A DNA stretch of 64,000 nt from the NCBI RefSeq assembly GCF_900177415.1, contig NZ_FXAF01000001.1, positions 64,501 to 128,500 on the forward strand, read 5' to 3'. The first letter of the stretch is position 1. Every line of letters begins with the position of its first letter. Source of the DNA: Xaviernesmea oryzae (GTDB taxonomy: Bacteria; Pseudomonadota; Alphaproteobacteria; Rhizobiales; Rhizobiaceae). Both the position numbers and the translations under genes were made by a program. Of this stretch, positions 1 through 8,670 are shown one piece after another. The notes beneath the pieces are model-generated. The model was given only the letters and a program-made list of their open reading frames with translations. It made no database searches and had not been told where the DNA came from.

Positions 1-2
1 AA

Positions 3-569
3 CAGGGTCAGCAAGGCGGCCAGCAGAATACCGACCAGATGACGGCCGAGCAGTTGCGCGAGGCGCTGAGGAACCTGCGCGCCCAGCAGGAGGGTCTCGG
101 CAAGAAGCTCGAAGAACTGCAGCAGGGCCTGAAAGGTCTCGGCATGCAGCCCGGCGAAGGTTTCGGCGAGGCTCAGCGCGAAATGGGCAATGCCGGCCGG
201 GCGCTTGGCGAAGGCCAAGGCGAGCAGGCGGTACAGGGCCAGGGCAACGCGCTCAACGCGTTGCGCCAGGGCGCCCAGAACATGATGCAGCAGATGATGC
301 AGGCCATGCAGCAGGGCCAACAGGGCCAAGGCCAGGACCGCGGTCCCGGCGAAGGCATGGCATCGCAGGGCGGCCAGAACGGACGCGATCCGCTCGGCCG
401 GCCGCGCGCCACGTCAGGCCCGGATTTCGGCGACCAGGTGAAGGTGCCGGACGAAATCGACGTGCAGCGGGCCCGCGAAATCCTCGAAGCCATCCGTGAA
501 CGGCTGGGCAACGCGCTCTCGGGCGAAGCCGAACGGCAGTATCTGGAACGGCTGCTGGATATACGGTAG
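3..569 (+). CDS. C-terminal part of a TIGR02302-type low-complexity protein (partial)
   Basis: The reading frame is already open at the left edge, so only the last 188 or so residues are present; the start lies outside the window. The visible part is very rich in Gln, Gly and Met, with runs such as MMQQMMQAMQQG, and ends in a charged helical tail with the motif RAREILEAIRERL. This composition and tail match the alphaproteobacterial TIGR02302 (DUF4175-like) family, whose full-length members are large membrane-anchored proteins of unknown role. The family call is from composition and tail only. Function is unknown. Confidence 0.7.
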   Translation, partial: QGQQGGQQNTDQMTAEQLREALRNLRAQQEGLGKKLEELQQGLKGLGMQPGEGFGEAQREMGNAGRALGEGQGEQAVQGQGNALNALRQGAQNMMQQMMQAMQQGQQGQGQDRGPGEGMASQGGQNGRDPLGRPRATSGPDFGDQVKVPDEIDVQRAREILEAIRERLGNALSGEAERQYLERLLDIR

Positions 570-658
570 GCGGTTGAAGGCTGCACGATATCCCCTCACC
601 TGCAATCCATGATTTGGCTCCGCCGGGGCAAGAAGGGAAGCAGCCGATCGTCTCCTAC

Positions 659-743
659 GTCATCCTCGGCCTTGTGCCGAGGATCTACCGCACGTCAATC
701 ATGGCAACCCATTGCAGATGCTCGAGACAAGCCCGAGCATGAC
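659..743. repeat. REP-type doublet (two inverted palindromic units)
   Basis: Two related units of about 30 bases lie in opposite orientation at 659-688 and 714-743. Each is itself a hairpin: ATCCTCGG pairs with CCGAGGAT in the left unit, and GCTCG with CGAGC in the right unit. The outer ends GTCAT and ATGAC are also complementary. This is the layout of a REP/BIME doublet. It fills the gap between the TIGR02302 gene and the convergent cpdR, where such elements often act as transcript ends. Just upstream, at about 594-607, a short stretch matches the left end of the element at 36409. Confidence 0.7.
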
Positions 744-843
744 GATCAGGGATGGTTTCTCGGCGCCTCGCGGTAGCTGAAAGTTAAACTTAGCACCGAG
801 GGATTTTGCTATGCCAAATTCCTACCCCCACGCCGCGCCAGCC

Positions 844-1203
844 TCAGGCTGCCAAGGCCGAGGCGACGGCCCTGCGGATATCCGGAAGCGCGAAGGGCTT
901 CTGGACCACGTCGACGATCTTGGCCGAGAGGTCGTCGGCGCGCTCGCGCTGTTCGGCATAGCCGGTCATCAGCAAGATCTTGAGGCCCGGGAATTTCGCT
1001 GAAGCCTGATGGGCGAGCTCGATGCCGTCCATGACCGGCATGCGGATATCGGAAAGAAGCAGATCGAAAGGCCCCTGGCTCAGTTTTTCCAGGCCTTCGG
1101 CGCCGTCGCCCGCCTCGCATGTCTCATGGCCGTCGAGCTGGAGCGCCCGTGCAACGAAGCTGCGGAGCGAATCCTCGTCTTCGGTGATCAGGATCTTTGC
1201 CAT
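844..1203 (-). CDS. cpdR: single-domain response regulator CpdR
   Basis: A 119-residue stand-alone receiver domain with no output domain. The acidic pocket is E8/D9, the phospho-acceptor is D52 in LLSDIRMP, the switch Thr is T80 in MTGY, and the conserved Lys is K102 in QKPF. Length and sequence fit CpdR, which in Caulobacter and Sinorhizobium controls ClpXP-dependent turnover of cell-cycle proteins according to its phosphorylation by the CckA-ChpT relay. The start at 1203 (MAKILITEDE) is chosen because the receiver fold begins there and AGGGAG lies about 10 bases upstream; an upstream in-frame start would add 15 unrelated residues. It is read alone, downstream of hpt on the same strand with a 117-base gap. 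Confidence 0.9.
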   Translation of the reverse strand: MAKILITEDEDSLRSFVARALQLDGHETCEAGDGAEGLEKLSQGPFDLLLSDIRMPVMDGIELAHQASAKFPGLKILLMTGYAEQRERADDLSAKIVDVVQKPFALPDIRRAVASALAA

Positions 1204-1299
1204 GGCGCTTGTCGCTCCCTGTTGTGTTTCATATCGGGAGCAAATCACCAGACTTTCCTTGTCGAGGAGTAAACACCAGGCCCCGCAGGGCCGGAATGG

Positions 1300-1314
1300 T
1301 TAACACCTTCTCAA
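1300..1314. promoter_or_regulatory. candidate CtrA-type site upstream of cpdR
   Basis: TTAACACCTTCTCAA matches the CtrA consensus TTAA-N7-TTAA at seven of eight positions. It lies about 100 bases upstream of the cpdR start, in the short hpt-cpdR gap. A seven-of-eight match occurs a few times by chance in a window of this size, so this is only a candidate. Confidence 0.3.
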
Positions 1315-1320
1315 GCAGGA

Positions 1321-1863
1321 TCAGGCGTCGCCGGTGACGACGCCGACGAAAGGCAGTTCGCGGAAGGCGTAAGCCACGTCCATGCCGTAGCCGACCACGA
1401 AATAGTCCGGACATTCGAAGCCGACGTAATCCGCCTCCAGCGCTTCCTGCCGCTTCACCCGCTTGTCGAGCAGCACGGCGATCGAGACGTGGCGGGCGCC
1501 GCGCTCGTAAAGCATCTCCTTGGCGAATTTCAGCGTGCGGCCGGATTCGAGGATGTCGTCGATCAGCAGCACGTCGCGATCCTTCACGTCGCTGTCGATG
1601 TCCTTGACGATGCGCACGCCCTGAGAGACCGTGCCGGCGCCGTAGCTCGAAAGCGTGATGAACTCCACCTCCGGCGCCAGCCCCACGTCATGCAGCGCGC
1701 GCAACAGGTCGGCGGCAAAGATGAACGAGCCCTTGAGGATCGCAATGACGAGCAGATCCTTGGTCGGGCCGGCGGCGATGTCCGCGGCCATGGCCCGGTT
1801 GCGCTCGGCGATCTGTTCGGCGGTGTAAAGCGGCTCAATGTTCTTGCCGCGTACGACGGGCAT
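1321..1863 (-). CDS. hpt: hypoxanthine phosphoribosyltransferase
   Basis: Purine salvage enzyme that transfers phosphoribose from PRPP to hypoxanthine or guanine, giving IMP or GMP in the cytoplasm. The 180-residue protein has the type I PRPP-binding motif VLLIDDILESGRT at residues 98-110, the conserved LKGS loop at 43-46, and a flexible loop near SYGAGTVS. The start at MPVVRGKN (1863) agrees with the family length; an upstream GTG-type extension of 15 residues is unlikely. It is followed on the same strand by cpdR and preceded by the one-helix membrane protein. Confidence 0.92.
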   Translation of the reverse strand: MPVVRGKNIEPLYTAEQIAERNRAMAADIAAGPTKDLLVIAILKGSFIFAADLLRALHDVGLAPEVEFITLSSYGAGTVSQGVRIVKDIDSDVKDRDVLLIDDILESGRTLKFAKEMLYERGARHVSIAVLLDKRVKRQEALEADYVGFECPDYFVVGYGMDVAYAFRELPFVGVVTGDA

Positions 1864-1923
1864 GAGGTTCTCCGTGTCCGTTAAAGCGCTCCGATAGCAC
1901 AAACGCACACGAAAGAGAAAGCT

Positions 1924-2583
1924 TCAGGCACCGCGCTCGGCGAGCGAAAGGCGAAGGTCCGGCAGTTTTCCACCAGGATGCGGCACGCGCGCTGAGAAAC
2001 CGCGGCTCTGGCCGCCCGCGATGGCGGAGACCGGCGGCGAGATCAGCGTGCTCGCCACCAGCGCTTCGCCCGACACCAGGTCCGCGCGGATCGACGGCAT
2101 GGCGAGGCTCTCTTCGCTGCGGTTTTCGACGATGCCGTTGATCAGGAGCACGCGCATGCCGTTGGCGTCCTGCGGGGTCATCGTGACATGGGTAATGTCG
2201 AGGGGAGGACCTGCCTCGGCCGTTTCCGAACCGGCGAACAGAAAGGAGAAGCCGCCCGCGAGACCGAAGACCACGACGAAGACGACGGCCACGACCGCCG
2301 AGAAGAAATCGGCGGAAAGACGCCCCAGGGCACGCTCGCCGGCCGCGACGATCCGCTCCGGGAACGGCTGTTTCGCGGCCAGCGGCGGCCTGGGCTTGCG
2401 GCGGTTGTCGTTGCCGAAGCGCGGCGAGGATCCGCGCCGGGAGGCTTCCCGGACGGTGACGAACTGGGCGTCGACCACTTCGCCGCGCGGCTGGAAGGCA
2501 CGCCTGGTTCGGCCGGCAGCGTCCGGCGGCAGGATGTCCATGCGGATGACCGTCCTGCCCTGCTCGTTGCGGAACGTGCTCAT
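1924..2583 (-). CDS. single-pass membrane protein, divergent from ftsEX
   Basis: A 219-residue protein with a basic N-terminal cytoplasmic part (residues 1-92, rich in Arg and Pro), one hydrophobic helix at about 94-117, and a C-terminal periplasmic region of about 100 residues. That region carries ITHVTM...LLINGIVENRS...MPSIRADL, which resembles the DUF3426-type domain found in MJ0042-zinc-finger proteins. The N-terminal zinc ribbon of those proteins is not seen here, since no CxxC pairs are present. The start ATG at 2583 is the first that leads into the hydrophobic helix with no overlap into ftsE. It is divergent from ftsE across 207 bases, a position this gene often holds in rhizobia. Function is unknown. 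Confidence 0.65.
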   Translation of the reverse strand: MSTFRNEQGRTVIRMDILPPDAAGRTRRAFQPRGEVVDAQFVTVREASRRGSSPRFGNDNRRKPRPPLAAKQPFPERIVAAGERALGRLSADFFSAVVAVVFVVVFGLAGGFSFLFAGSETAEAGPPLDITHVTMTPQDANGMRVLLINGIVENRSEESLAMPSIRADLVSGEALVASTLISPPVSAIAGGQSRGFSARVPHPGGKLPDLRLSLAERGA

Positions 2584-2714
2584 GGGGCCCTCTTCGGCCC
2601 GTTTTCCCCGGTGTTGAGGGTAGCGGGCATTGAAACGAATCCCGCTCAGTTGTAAATTCAGATGGTTAACGCTTTGCAAATACGGCCCGAAATTAGCCCA
2701 TTTCCGCGCGTGAT

Positions 2715-2729
2715 TTAACCCTTCGTTTA
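2715..2729. promoter_or_regulatory. candidate CtrA-type site upstream of ftsE
   Basis: TTAACCCTTCGTTTA matches TTAA-N7-TTAA at seven of eight positions. It sits 76 bases before the ftsE start in the AT-rich divergent promoter region. CtrA is known to control division genes in Alphaproteobacteria, so the context is suggestive, but the match is not perfect. Confidence 0.35.
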
Positions 2730-2790
2730 CCCGGGTCGTTAAGAGATAACGAGCACCAAAAAGTTTGAAGAGTGAGGATTGGGTCATCCG

Positions 2791-3450
2791 TTGATTCATT
2801 TCGAAAACGTCGGCCTGCGCTACGGGATGGGACCGGAGATTCTCCGGGACATGACCTTCGACATCCCGAAGCGGTCGTTCCAGTTCCTGACGGGACCGTC
2901 GGGCGCCGGAAAGACGACGCTTTTGCGCCTGCTCTTCCTGTCGCTGCATCCGACCCGCGGCATCATCCACATGTTCGGGCGCGATCTTTCGCAGATCCCG
3001 CGCGCCGAACTGCCCATGCTGCGCCGGCGCGTCGGCATCGTCTTCCAGGATTTCCGCCTGCTTGACCATCTGACCACCTATGAGAACGTGGCGCTGCCGC
3101 TGAGGGTCCGCGGCAAGGAGGAAGGCTCCTATCGCAACGACGTGATCGAGCTTCTGAAATGGGTCGGGCTCGGCGAGCGCATCAACGTGCTGCCGCCGGT
3201 CCTGTCGGGCGGCGAGAAGCAGCGCGCCGCGATCGCCAGGGCCTTGATGGACCGGCCGGAAATCCTGCTCGCCGACGAGCCGACCGGCAACGTCGATCCG
3301 CCGATGGCGCGGCGGCTCCTCAGCCTTTTCCTGGAACTCAACCGGCTCGGCACGGCCGTCGTGATCGCCACCCATGACCTGGCGTTGATGGATCAGGTGG
3401 ATGCCCGGCGGATGATCCTAACCGAAGGGCGGCTCGACATCTATGAATGA
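2791..3450 (+). CDS. ftsE: cell division ATP-binding protein FtsE
   Basis: ABC-type ATPase that partners FtsX at the division site and drives control of periplasmic peptidoglycan hydrolases. All ATPase motifs are present: Walker A GPSGAGKTT from residue 35, Q-loop at Q86, signature LSGGEKQ at 138-144, Walker B ILLADEPT at 158-165, and switch His H195. There is no ATG near the N-terminus. I choose TTG at 2791 (MIHFENVGLRYG), which gives the usual family N-terminus with AGGA 12 bases upstream. A TTG at 2779 would add four residues but abuts the same AGGA with no spacing. It overlaps ftsX by 8 bases, so the two are probably translationally coupled. Confidence 0.93.
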   Translation: MIHFENVGLRYGMGPEILRDMTFDIPKRSFQFLTGPSGAGKTTLLRLLFLSLHPTRGIIHMFGRDLSQIPRAELPMLRRRVGIVFQDFRLLDHLTTYENVALPLRVRGKEEGSYRNDVIELLKWVGLGERINVLPPVLSGGEKQRAAIARALMDRPEILLADEPTGNVDPPMARRLLSLFLELNRLGTAVVIATHDLALMDQVDARRMILTEGRLDIYE

Positions 3451-4495
3451 GCTCAGCCCGAAAATCCTGAAGGCGGCAAAGAGGCAGAGGGCGGGCGCTG
3501 AACCGCAGCCGGCGGAGCCGGCCCAGCAGCAGCGCCGCGCCGAGATGCGGGTGCGGCCGACGGCGCCGATCCTGCCGCCCTCCAACATCCAGGGCAATGC
3601 GCTGATGGTGGTGATCGCCATCATGGCCTTCCTCGCCTGCCTGACGCTCGGCGCGGTCACCATGGTCAGAGCGACGGCCGCAAGCTGGCAAAGCCAGATT
3701 TCCCGCGAGATCACCATCCAGATCAAGCCCGACGACGGGCTCGACATGGAGGCGGCGCTGAGAAAGGCCCGCGATCTGGCGCTCACCTTCGTGGGCACGC
3801 GCGAAGGCACGATCATGGACGAGGATGCGACGGCCCGGCTTCTTGAACCCTGGCTCGGCGCCGGGCTGAACCTCGACGATCTTCCCGTGCCGCGCCTCGT
3901 CATCGTCACGATCGACGAGCAGAACCCGCCGGATTTCGCGGCCATGCGCGACCTCCTGAAGACGGAAATCCCGCAGGCCTTCCTGGACGATCACCGCACC
4001 TGGGTGGACCGCCTGGTTTCCATGGCGCACACGACGGTGCTGATCGGCACGGGTGTGCTGGTCCTCGTGTTCACCGCGATGATCCTGACCGTCATCTTCG
4101 CGACGCGCGGCGCGCTTTCCGGCAACCGCCATATCGTCGAGGTGCTGCATTTCGTCGGCGCGGAGAGCTCCTTCGTGGCGAGCGAATTCCAGAAGCACTT
4201 TTTGAAGATCAGCATCAAGGGTTCGGCGGCCGGGGGGGCGCTGACGGCGGCCCTGTTCGCCGTCGCCAACATCTGGCAGGCCAATTCTCTGGCGACGCCG
4301 GAGAGCGACCAGGCGACCGCGCTTTTCGGCTCCTTCACCATCGGCGTCACCGGCTATCTCGGCATCCTCGCCACGATGATCGTCATCGCGCTGCTGACGA
4401 CGCTGACCGCCCGTTTCACCGTCATGCGCACGATCGACGAAATCGATCTCATCCGCGCCGATCCGACGCGCTCGGACGGGCTGCCCGCTTCTTGA
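3443..4495 (+). CDS. ftsX: cell division protein FtsX
   Basis: Membrane partner of FtsE, 350 residues. It has a cytoplasmic N-terminal tail rich in Gln, Ala and Pro (1-50), a first helix at about 53-75, a large periplasmic domain (about 76-195) that in the family contacts hydrolase activators, and three more helices at about 197-220, 258-280 and 299-323. The four-helix layout and the C-terminal motif TVMRTIDEIDLIR are typical. The start at 3443 lies inside the end of ftsE. Two further envelope genes follow, a YdcF-like protein after 64 bases and plsC. Confidence 0.9.
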   Translation: MNELSPKILKAAKRQRAGAEPQPAEPAQQQRRAEMRVRPTAPILPPSNIQGNALMVVIAIMAFLACLTLGAVTMVRATAASWQSQISREITIQIKPDDGLDMEAALRKARDLALTFVGTREGTIMDEDATARLLEPWLGAGLNLDDLPVPRLVIVTIDEQNPPDFAAMRDLLKTEIPQAFLDDHRTWVDRLVSMAHTTVLIGTGVLVLVFTAMILTVIFATRGALSGNRHIVEVLHFVGAESSFVASEFQKHFLKISIKGSAAGGALTAALFAVANIWQANSLATPESDQATALFGSFTIGVTGYLGILATMIVIALLTTLTARFTVMRTIDEIDLIRADPTRSDGLPAS

Positions 4496-4559
4496 ACCGG
4501 GCCCTTTGACCCGATAGGTTGGCCCTGTTCTCGCCACGAATCTCCGGCTATGGACAGTC

Positions 4560-5288
4560 ATGACACCGGCCCAGATGACACCCGACGATGGAGCGGATCG
4601 CAAGCCGCAGCCCCCCAAGGGGCTGTTCTCGCGACAGGGCCGGCTGCGCTGGATCGCGCGCCGCGTCATCATGGCCGGCGTTCTCTGCATCGCCCTGCTT
4701 TTCGGCGGCTTTCTGTGGTTCGCCAATGCCGTCACCTCGCTCAAGGCGCCGGACGGCGTGAAGGCCGACGCGATCGTCGTGCTGACCGGCGGCTATCTGC
4801 GCATCGAGCAGGCCCTCGGTCTCCTGCGCGACGGAGCCGGGCAGCGGCTGCTGATCTCCGGCGCGCATCCCTCCACCACGCCCAATCAGATCCGCAAGGT
4901 GACCCAGGCCTCGCCGGACCTCTTCGCCTGCTGCGTGGATATCGGCTACGACGCCATAGACACGATCGGCAATGCCAACGAGATCACCCGCTGGATCCAC
5001 GATCACGGCTACAAATCCGTGCTGGTCGTGACCAACAACTACCACATGCTGCGCAGCCTTCACGAGCTGCGCCGCGCCGATCCGGTGACCGAGTTCATCG
5101 CCTATCCCGTGATCAACTCCGATCTCACCCGCAAGGCCTGGTTCGCCGATCCGGACGTGCTGCGCACCATGCTGGCCGAATACGGAAAGGTCGTGCTCGC
5201 CACCCTGCGCGACTGGGTCGGCATCGAGCGGGGCACCGGCCTGCGCACGGGCAACGATACCAAAACGGCGGCAAGGCCCGCATCCTGA
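4560..5288 (+). CDS. YdcF/ElyC/SanA-like membrane-anchored DUF218 protein
   Basis: A 242-residue protein with a Pro-rich cytoplasmic tail, one hydrophobic anchor at about residues 36-58, and a DUF218 domain from about 68 to 215 facing the periplasm. Family marks are the strand DAIVVLTGG at about 70-78, the Arg/Glu helix RIEQALGLLRDG, the LLISGAH strand, and the VVTNNYHMLRS segment. Relatives such as E. coli ElyC and SanA affect peptidoglycan and lipid-carrier handling, and YdcF binds S-adenosylmethionine; no exact reaction can be assigned here. It sits between ftsX and plsC on the same strand, which fits an envelope role. Confidence 0.8.
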   Translation: MTPAQMTPDDGADRKPQPPKGLFSRQGRLRWIARRVIMAGVLCIALLFGGFLWFANAVTSLKAPDGVKADAIVVLTGGYLRIEQALGLLRDGAGQRLLISGAHPSTTPNQIRKVTQASPDLFACCVDIGYDAIDTIGNANEITRWIHDHGYKSVLVVTNNYHMLRSLHELRRADPVTEFIAYPVINSDLTRKAWFADPDVLRTMLAEYGKVVLATLRDWVGIERGTGLRTGNDTKTAARPAS

Positions 5289-5372
5289 ATTCTTGCGCCT
5301 CCACCATGCCGGACGCTTTTTTCAGGCGGCGATCTCGTGTAGGCAACGCCTGTCCATAAGGAATTCCGCTTC

Positions 5373-6164
5373 ATGCTGCTCTTGCGTTCGGTTCTTTTCA
5401 ACGTCGCTTTCTATACGAATCTCATCGTCCGCATGATCGTGCTGAGCCCGATCTATTTCGTGCAGCCGCGCAAGGAAGCCTACCGGATACCCAAGGCCTG
5501 GGCCGCCTCGAACAACTGGCTGGTCTCGAAGATCGTCGGCGCAAGCTTCGAGATCGAGGGCATGGAGAATATTCCGGAAGGCGGCTGCATCTTCGCACCC
5601 AAGCACCAGTCCGCATGGGATACGTTCGCACTGCTCCCCTACCAGCGGGATCCGGTCTACATCCTGAAGCGCGAGCTGATGTGGATTCCGCTGTTCGGCT
5701 GGTATGCCGCAAAACAGAAGATGATCCCCGTCAACCGCGGCGCCCGCGGCAAGGTCATGGTCGAGGTCATGCAGCGCACCCAGGAGGAGATGGCGAACGG
5801 GCGCCAGCTCATCATCTATCCCGAAGGCACGCGCCGCCCGCCGGGTGCCGAACCGCAATACCGATACGGCATCGCCCGCATCTATCGCGACGTGCAGGTG
5901 CCCGTCGTGCCGGTCGTGGCCCATTGGGGCCTCTTCTGGGGAAGGCGCAAGCTGATCAAGCATCCGGGCCATTTCAAGGTGCGCATCCTGCCGCCGATCG
6001 CGCCCGGCATGGATCCGGATGCCTTCTACGCCCATCTGGTCGAAACGATGGAGCGGGAAAGCGACAGGCTGCTCGTCGAAACCGTCGAGGCCAACCCGCA
6101 CCTGCCGCTGCCGCCAACGGCGGTGAAGCGCCTGGCGGAATTGAAGGCTCAGACGGCCGCCTGA
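5373..6164 (+). CDS. plsC: PlsC-type 1-acylglycerol-3-phosphate acyltransferase
   Basis: Inner-membrane enzyme of phospholipid synthesis, expected to acylate the sn-2 position of lysophosphatidic acid. In the 263 residues the catalytic HX4D box is HQSAWD at 78-83 and the substrate-binding PEGTR box is at 150-154; a hydrophobic N-terminal segment (about 2-30) anchors it. AAGGAAT lies about 10 bases before the ATG. Rhizobia usually have several PlsC paralogues, some of them for ornithine lipids, so the exact acyl acceptor is not certain. The last 16 bases overlap the convergent chaC-like gene. Confidence 0.85.
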   Translation: MLLLRSVLFNVAFYTNLIVRMIVLSPIYFVQPRKEAYRIPKAWAASNNWLVSKIVGASFEIEGMENIPEGGCIFAPKHQSAWDTFALLPYQRDPVYILKRELMWIPLFGWYAAKQKMIPVNRGARGKVMVEVMQRTQEEMANGRQLIIYPEGTRRPPGAEPQYRYGIARIYRDVQVPVVPVVAHWGLFWGRRKLIKHPGHFKVRILPPIAPGMDPDAFYAHLVETMERESDRLLVETVEANPHLPLPPTAVKRLAELKAQTAA

Positions 6165-6685
6165 AGGCGTGCCGAAACGGACACGCCGACACCCTCCAGC
6201 CAGAGATCGCGGATGCCCATCTCCTTCAGATGCGAGAGCGTGTTGAAGACATAGGCGTCGTTCGGACCGGACTGGCCGGACGAGGTGCGGACGATCTCGG
6301 CTGCGTCCTCGATGCCGAGCGCGCCGGCATATTGCACGTGCTGGCGGTCGACGATGTAGCCGACCGCTCTAACCTGCCGCCCCTCGCCGAGCGAAACGGG
6401 CAGGATCTTCTCCTTGTAGACATTGGTGACGAGTTCGCGGCGGCGCAGGTAATCGAGCACGTCCTCGCGGTTCTCCTCGCTCACCCGGAACGCGACGCCG
6501 CGGCAGGAGCCGCCCCGGTCGAGCCCGAGCACGAGGCCGGGATGTTCCGGCGTGCCGCGATGCACATAGGACCATACGCAGAGGGAACGGCGAAAACCGA
6601 AGGCGCGCGCGGGTCGTCTCTCCTCAAACGCAAAACCCGGATTCCACATCAGCGACCCGTAGCCAAACACCCAAAATTCGTCCAT
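6149..6685 (-). CDS. ChaC-type gamma-glutamylcyclotransferase
   Basis: A 178-residue cytosolic protein predicted to cleave glutathione-type gamma-glutamyl bonds, releasing 5-oxoproline. The N-terminal substrate loop FGYGSLMW at residues 7-14 is the hallmark of the family, the RRRELVTNVY segment contains the likely catalytic Glu (E84), and the length fits ChaC. I start at MDEFWVFGYGS (6685), because the fold begins with this strand; a longer frame would run through the promoter of the divergent DUF2125 gene. It converges on plsC with a 16-base overlap of coding ends. Confidence 0.85.
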   Translation of the reverse strand: MDEFWVFGYGSLMWNPGFAFEERRPARAFGFRRSLCVWSYVHRGTPEHPGLVLGLDRGGSCRGVAFRVSEENREDVLDYLRRRELVTNVYKEKILPVSLGEGRQVRAVGYIVDRQHVQYAGALGIEDAAEIVRTSSGQSGPNDAYVFNTLSHLKEMGIRDLWLEGVGVSVSARLQAAV

Positions 6686-6734
6686 ATCCCACGCCACGTC
6701 GTATTCGAAATTCGAAGCACCATTGGAGAACATC

Positions 6735-7739
6735 ATGGCAGCGTCAAGCCGAAGCGGTGTCACAAGAAAATTATGGCTCCTCGCCGTCGGCATCGTGCTG
6801 GTGATCGCGCTTTACACCGCCGGCTGGTTCTATGCCGCCTCGACGCTGCGCGAACGGACGCTGGCCCAGCTCGGCAGCCACGAACGGGACGGCATTTCCG
6901 CCCAGTGCGACGACGCGGACTATCGCGGCTATCCCTTCCGGATCGGCCTGTTCTGCTCGAAAGTCGCCGTCGACGACCGGGTGAACGGCATTTCCGCCAC
7001 CTTCGGCGCCCTGCGTTCCGCCGCGCAGGTCTACGATCCCGGCCATATCGTATGGGAACTCGATTCGCCGGTCGAGATCCGCACCGGCCATGGCCTGACG
7101 GTCTCGTCCGCCTGGGGGAATTTCCAGTCGAGCCTCATCACCAAGCTCAAGGGCGTCGAGCGCACGTCGGTGGTCATCGAGAACTCCAAGACCAGCGTCG
7201 CATCGTCCGCGACGGGCGAGACCTTCGACATCAGCGCCGACCATACGGAAATCCATCTCAGGCAGAACGGCAGCGATCTCGATGCGGCCATGGTGCTGGA
7301 AGGCACCGACATGACGATGCGGGATATGCCGCGGCTTCTGCCCCGGCTGACGGCCAATGTCGACGTGACGCTTGCAGGCCGCGCCGGGATGATCGACGGC
7401 TCCGACCCGAACGGGCTCGTTCTCTACGGCACCAGGGGCGAGATGCGCAGCCTCTCCGCCGATCTCGGCGAGGGCCGGCTGATCACCGTTTCGGGCCCCT
7501 TCTCCTTCGACGAGCGGGGCTATCTCTCGGGCAAGCTGAAGCTCAGGATCGAGCAGATCGACGCCTGGCGCAACAGCCTGGGCGAGGCCTTCCCGGACAT
7601 CGCGCCCATGCTCGAAACCGTCGCCCGGATGCTCTCAGCGCTCGGCGGCGGCAGCAACGCCTCGATCGACCTCACCATCAACCGCGGCAAGGTCCTTGCC
7701 GGCGGCTTCATTCCGATCGGCGAAATCCCGCCGATCTGA
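6735..7739 (+). CDS. DUF2125 family protein, membrane-anchored
   Basis: A 334-residue protein with a short basic N-terminus, a hydrophobic signal anchor at about residues 12-34, and a large extracytoplasmic region with repeated beta-type segments. Conserved DUF2125 features include CDDADYRGYPFRIGLFC with paired cysteines and a C-terminal segment ending in NRGKVLAGGFIPIGEIPPI. The start at ATG 6735 is set by GGAG six bases upstream; a TTG four codons earlier lacks such a site. The family is almost confined to Alphaproteobacteria and has no known role. The gene stands between chaC (divergent) and tyrC (convergent, 4-base gap). Confidence 0.8.
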   Translation: MAASSRSGVTRKLWLLAVGIVLVIALYTAGWFYAASTLRERTLAQLGSHERDGISAQCDDADYRGYPFRIGLFCSKVAVDDRVNGISATFGALRSAAQVYDPGHIVWELDSPVEIRTGHGLTVSSAWGNFQSSLITKLKGVERTSVVIENSKTSVASSATGETFDISADHTEIHLRQNGSDLDAAMVLEGTDMTMRDMPRLLPRLTANVDVTLAGRAGMIDGSDPNGLVLYGTRGEMRSLSADLGEGRLITVSGPFSFDERGYLSGKLKLRIEQIDAWRNSLGEAFPDIAPMLETVARMLSALGGGSNASIDLTINRGKVLAGGFIPIGEIPPI

Positions 7740-7743
7740 TAGG

Positions 7744-8670
7744 TTATTTCTTGTCCAGCGCGTGGCGCCCGAAGTCCGGCGCGTCGACATCCTGCCCGGC
7801 CTCGATGATCGAGCGGCGGACGGCGCGGGTACGCGTGAACAGCTCGAAGAGCTTGTCGCCCTCGCCCCAGCGGATCGCCCGCTGCAGATAGGCGAGATCT
7901 TCCGAAAACCGTGACAGCATTTCCAGGATCGCATCCTTGTTGTGCAGGCAGACGTCGCGCCACATGGTGGGATCGGAGGCCGCAAGGCGCGTGAAATCGC
8001 GGAAGCCGGAGGCGGAATATTTGATGACTTCCGATTCCGTCACCGTCTCCAGGTCGTCCGCCGTGCCGACGATGTTGTAGGCGATGATATGCGGCAGGTG
8101 GGAGACGATCGCCAGCACCTTGTCGTGGTGCTGCGGATCCATCTCGTCGATGCGCGAGCCGAGCGCCGTCCAGAAGGCCTTGAGCCTGTCGAGGGCGGCC
8201 TGATCGGTGTCCGGCAGCGGCGTGAATATGCACCAGCGGTCGCGGAAGAGGCCGGCGAAGCCCGCATCCGGCCCGGACTTCTCCGTGCCCGCCAACGGAT
8301 GGCCGGGAATGAAATGCACGTTTTCCGGCATATGCGGCGCCATCTGCGCGATGACGGATGCCTTGGTCGAGCCGACATCGGTGACGATGGCGCCGGGTTT
8401 GAGGTTGCCGGCGATCTGCCTGGCAACCGCTTCCGAAGCACCGACCGGCACGGAGACGATGACGAGATCGGCATCCCTGACCGCTTCCGATGCGGAGGCC
8501 ACGTAGCGATCGCCGAGCCCCAGTTCCTCGGCGCGCTTCAAGGTCTCGGGGCTGCGGGTGGAAATCACCACCTCGCCGGCGAGCCCCAGCTCCTTGACGT
8601 CCCGCGCGATCGACGACCCGATGAGGCCGATGCCGATCAGCGCGATCCGGTCGAAATGCGGCTTGGTCAT
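7744..8670 (-). CDS. tyrC: prephenate/arogenate dehydrogenase
   Basis: Oxidises prephenate or arogenate in tyrosine synthesis with NAD(P). The 308-residue protein opens with a Rossmann motif GIGLIG at 13-18, continues with SVPVGASE and DVGSTKASV, and has the substrate-binding segments [23 protein letters not shown] and [10 protein letters not shown] that define the TyrA family. It lacks a chorismate mutase domain or ACT domain, so it is the monofunctional cyclohexadienyl type. Its start overlaps the end of hisC by 4 bases, so the pair probably forms one unit that makes tyrosine, with HisC as the transaminase. Confidence 0.9.
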   Translation of the reverse strand: MTKPHFDRIALIGIGLIGSSIARDVKELGLAGEVVISTRSPETLKRAEELGLGDRYVASASEAVRDADLVIVSVPVGASEAVARQIAGNLKPGAIVTDVGSTKASVIAQMAPHMPENVHFIPGHPLAGTEKSGPDAGFAGLFRDRWCIFTPLPDTDQAALDRLKAFWTALGSRIDEMDPQHHDKVLAIVSHLPHIIAYNIVGTADDLETVTESEVIKYSASGFRDFTRLAASDPTMWRDVCLHNKDAILEMLSRFSEDLAYLQRAIRWGEGDKLFELFTRTRAVRRSIIEAGQDVDAPDFGRHALDKK

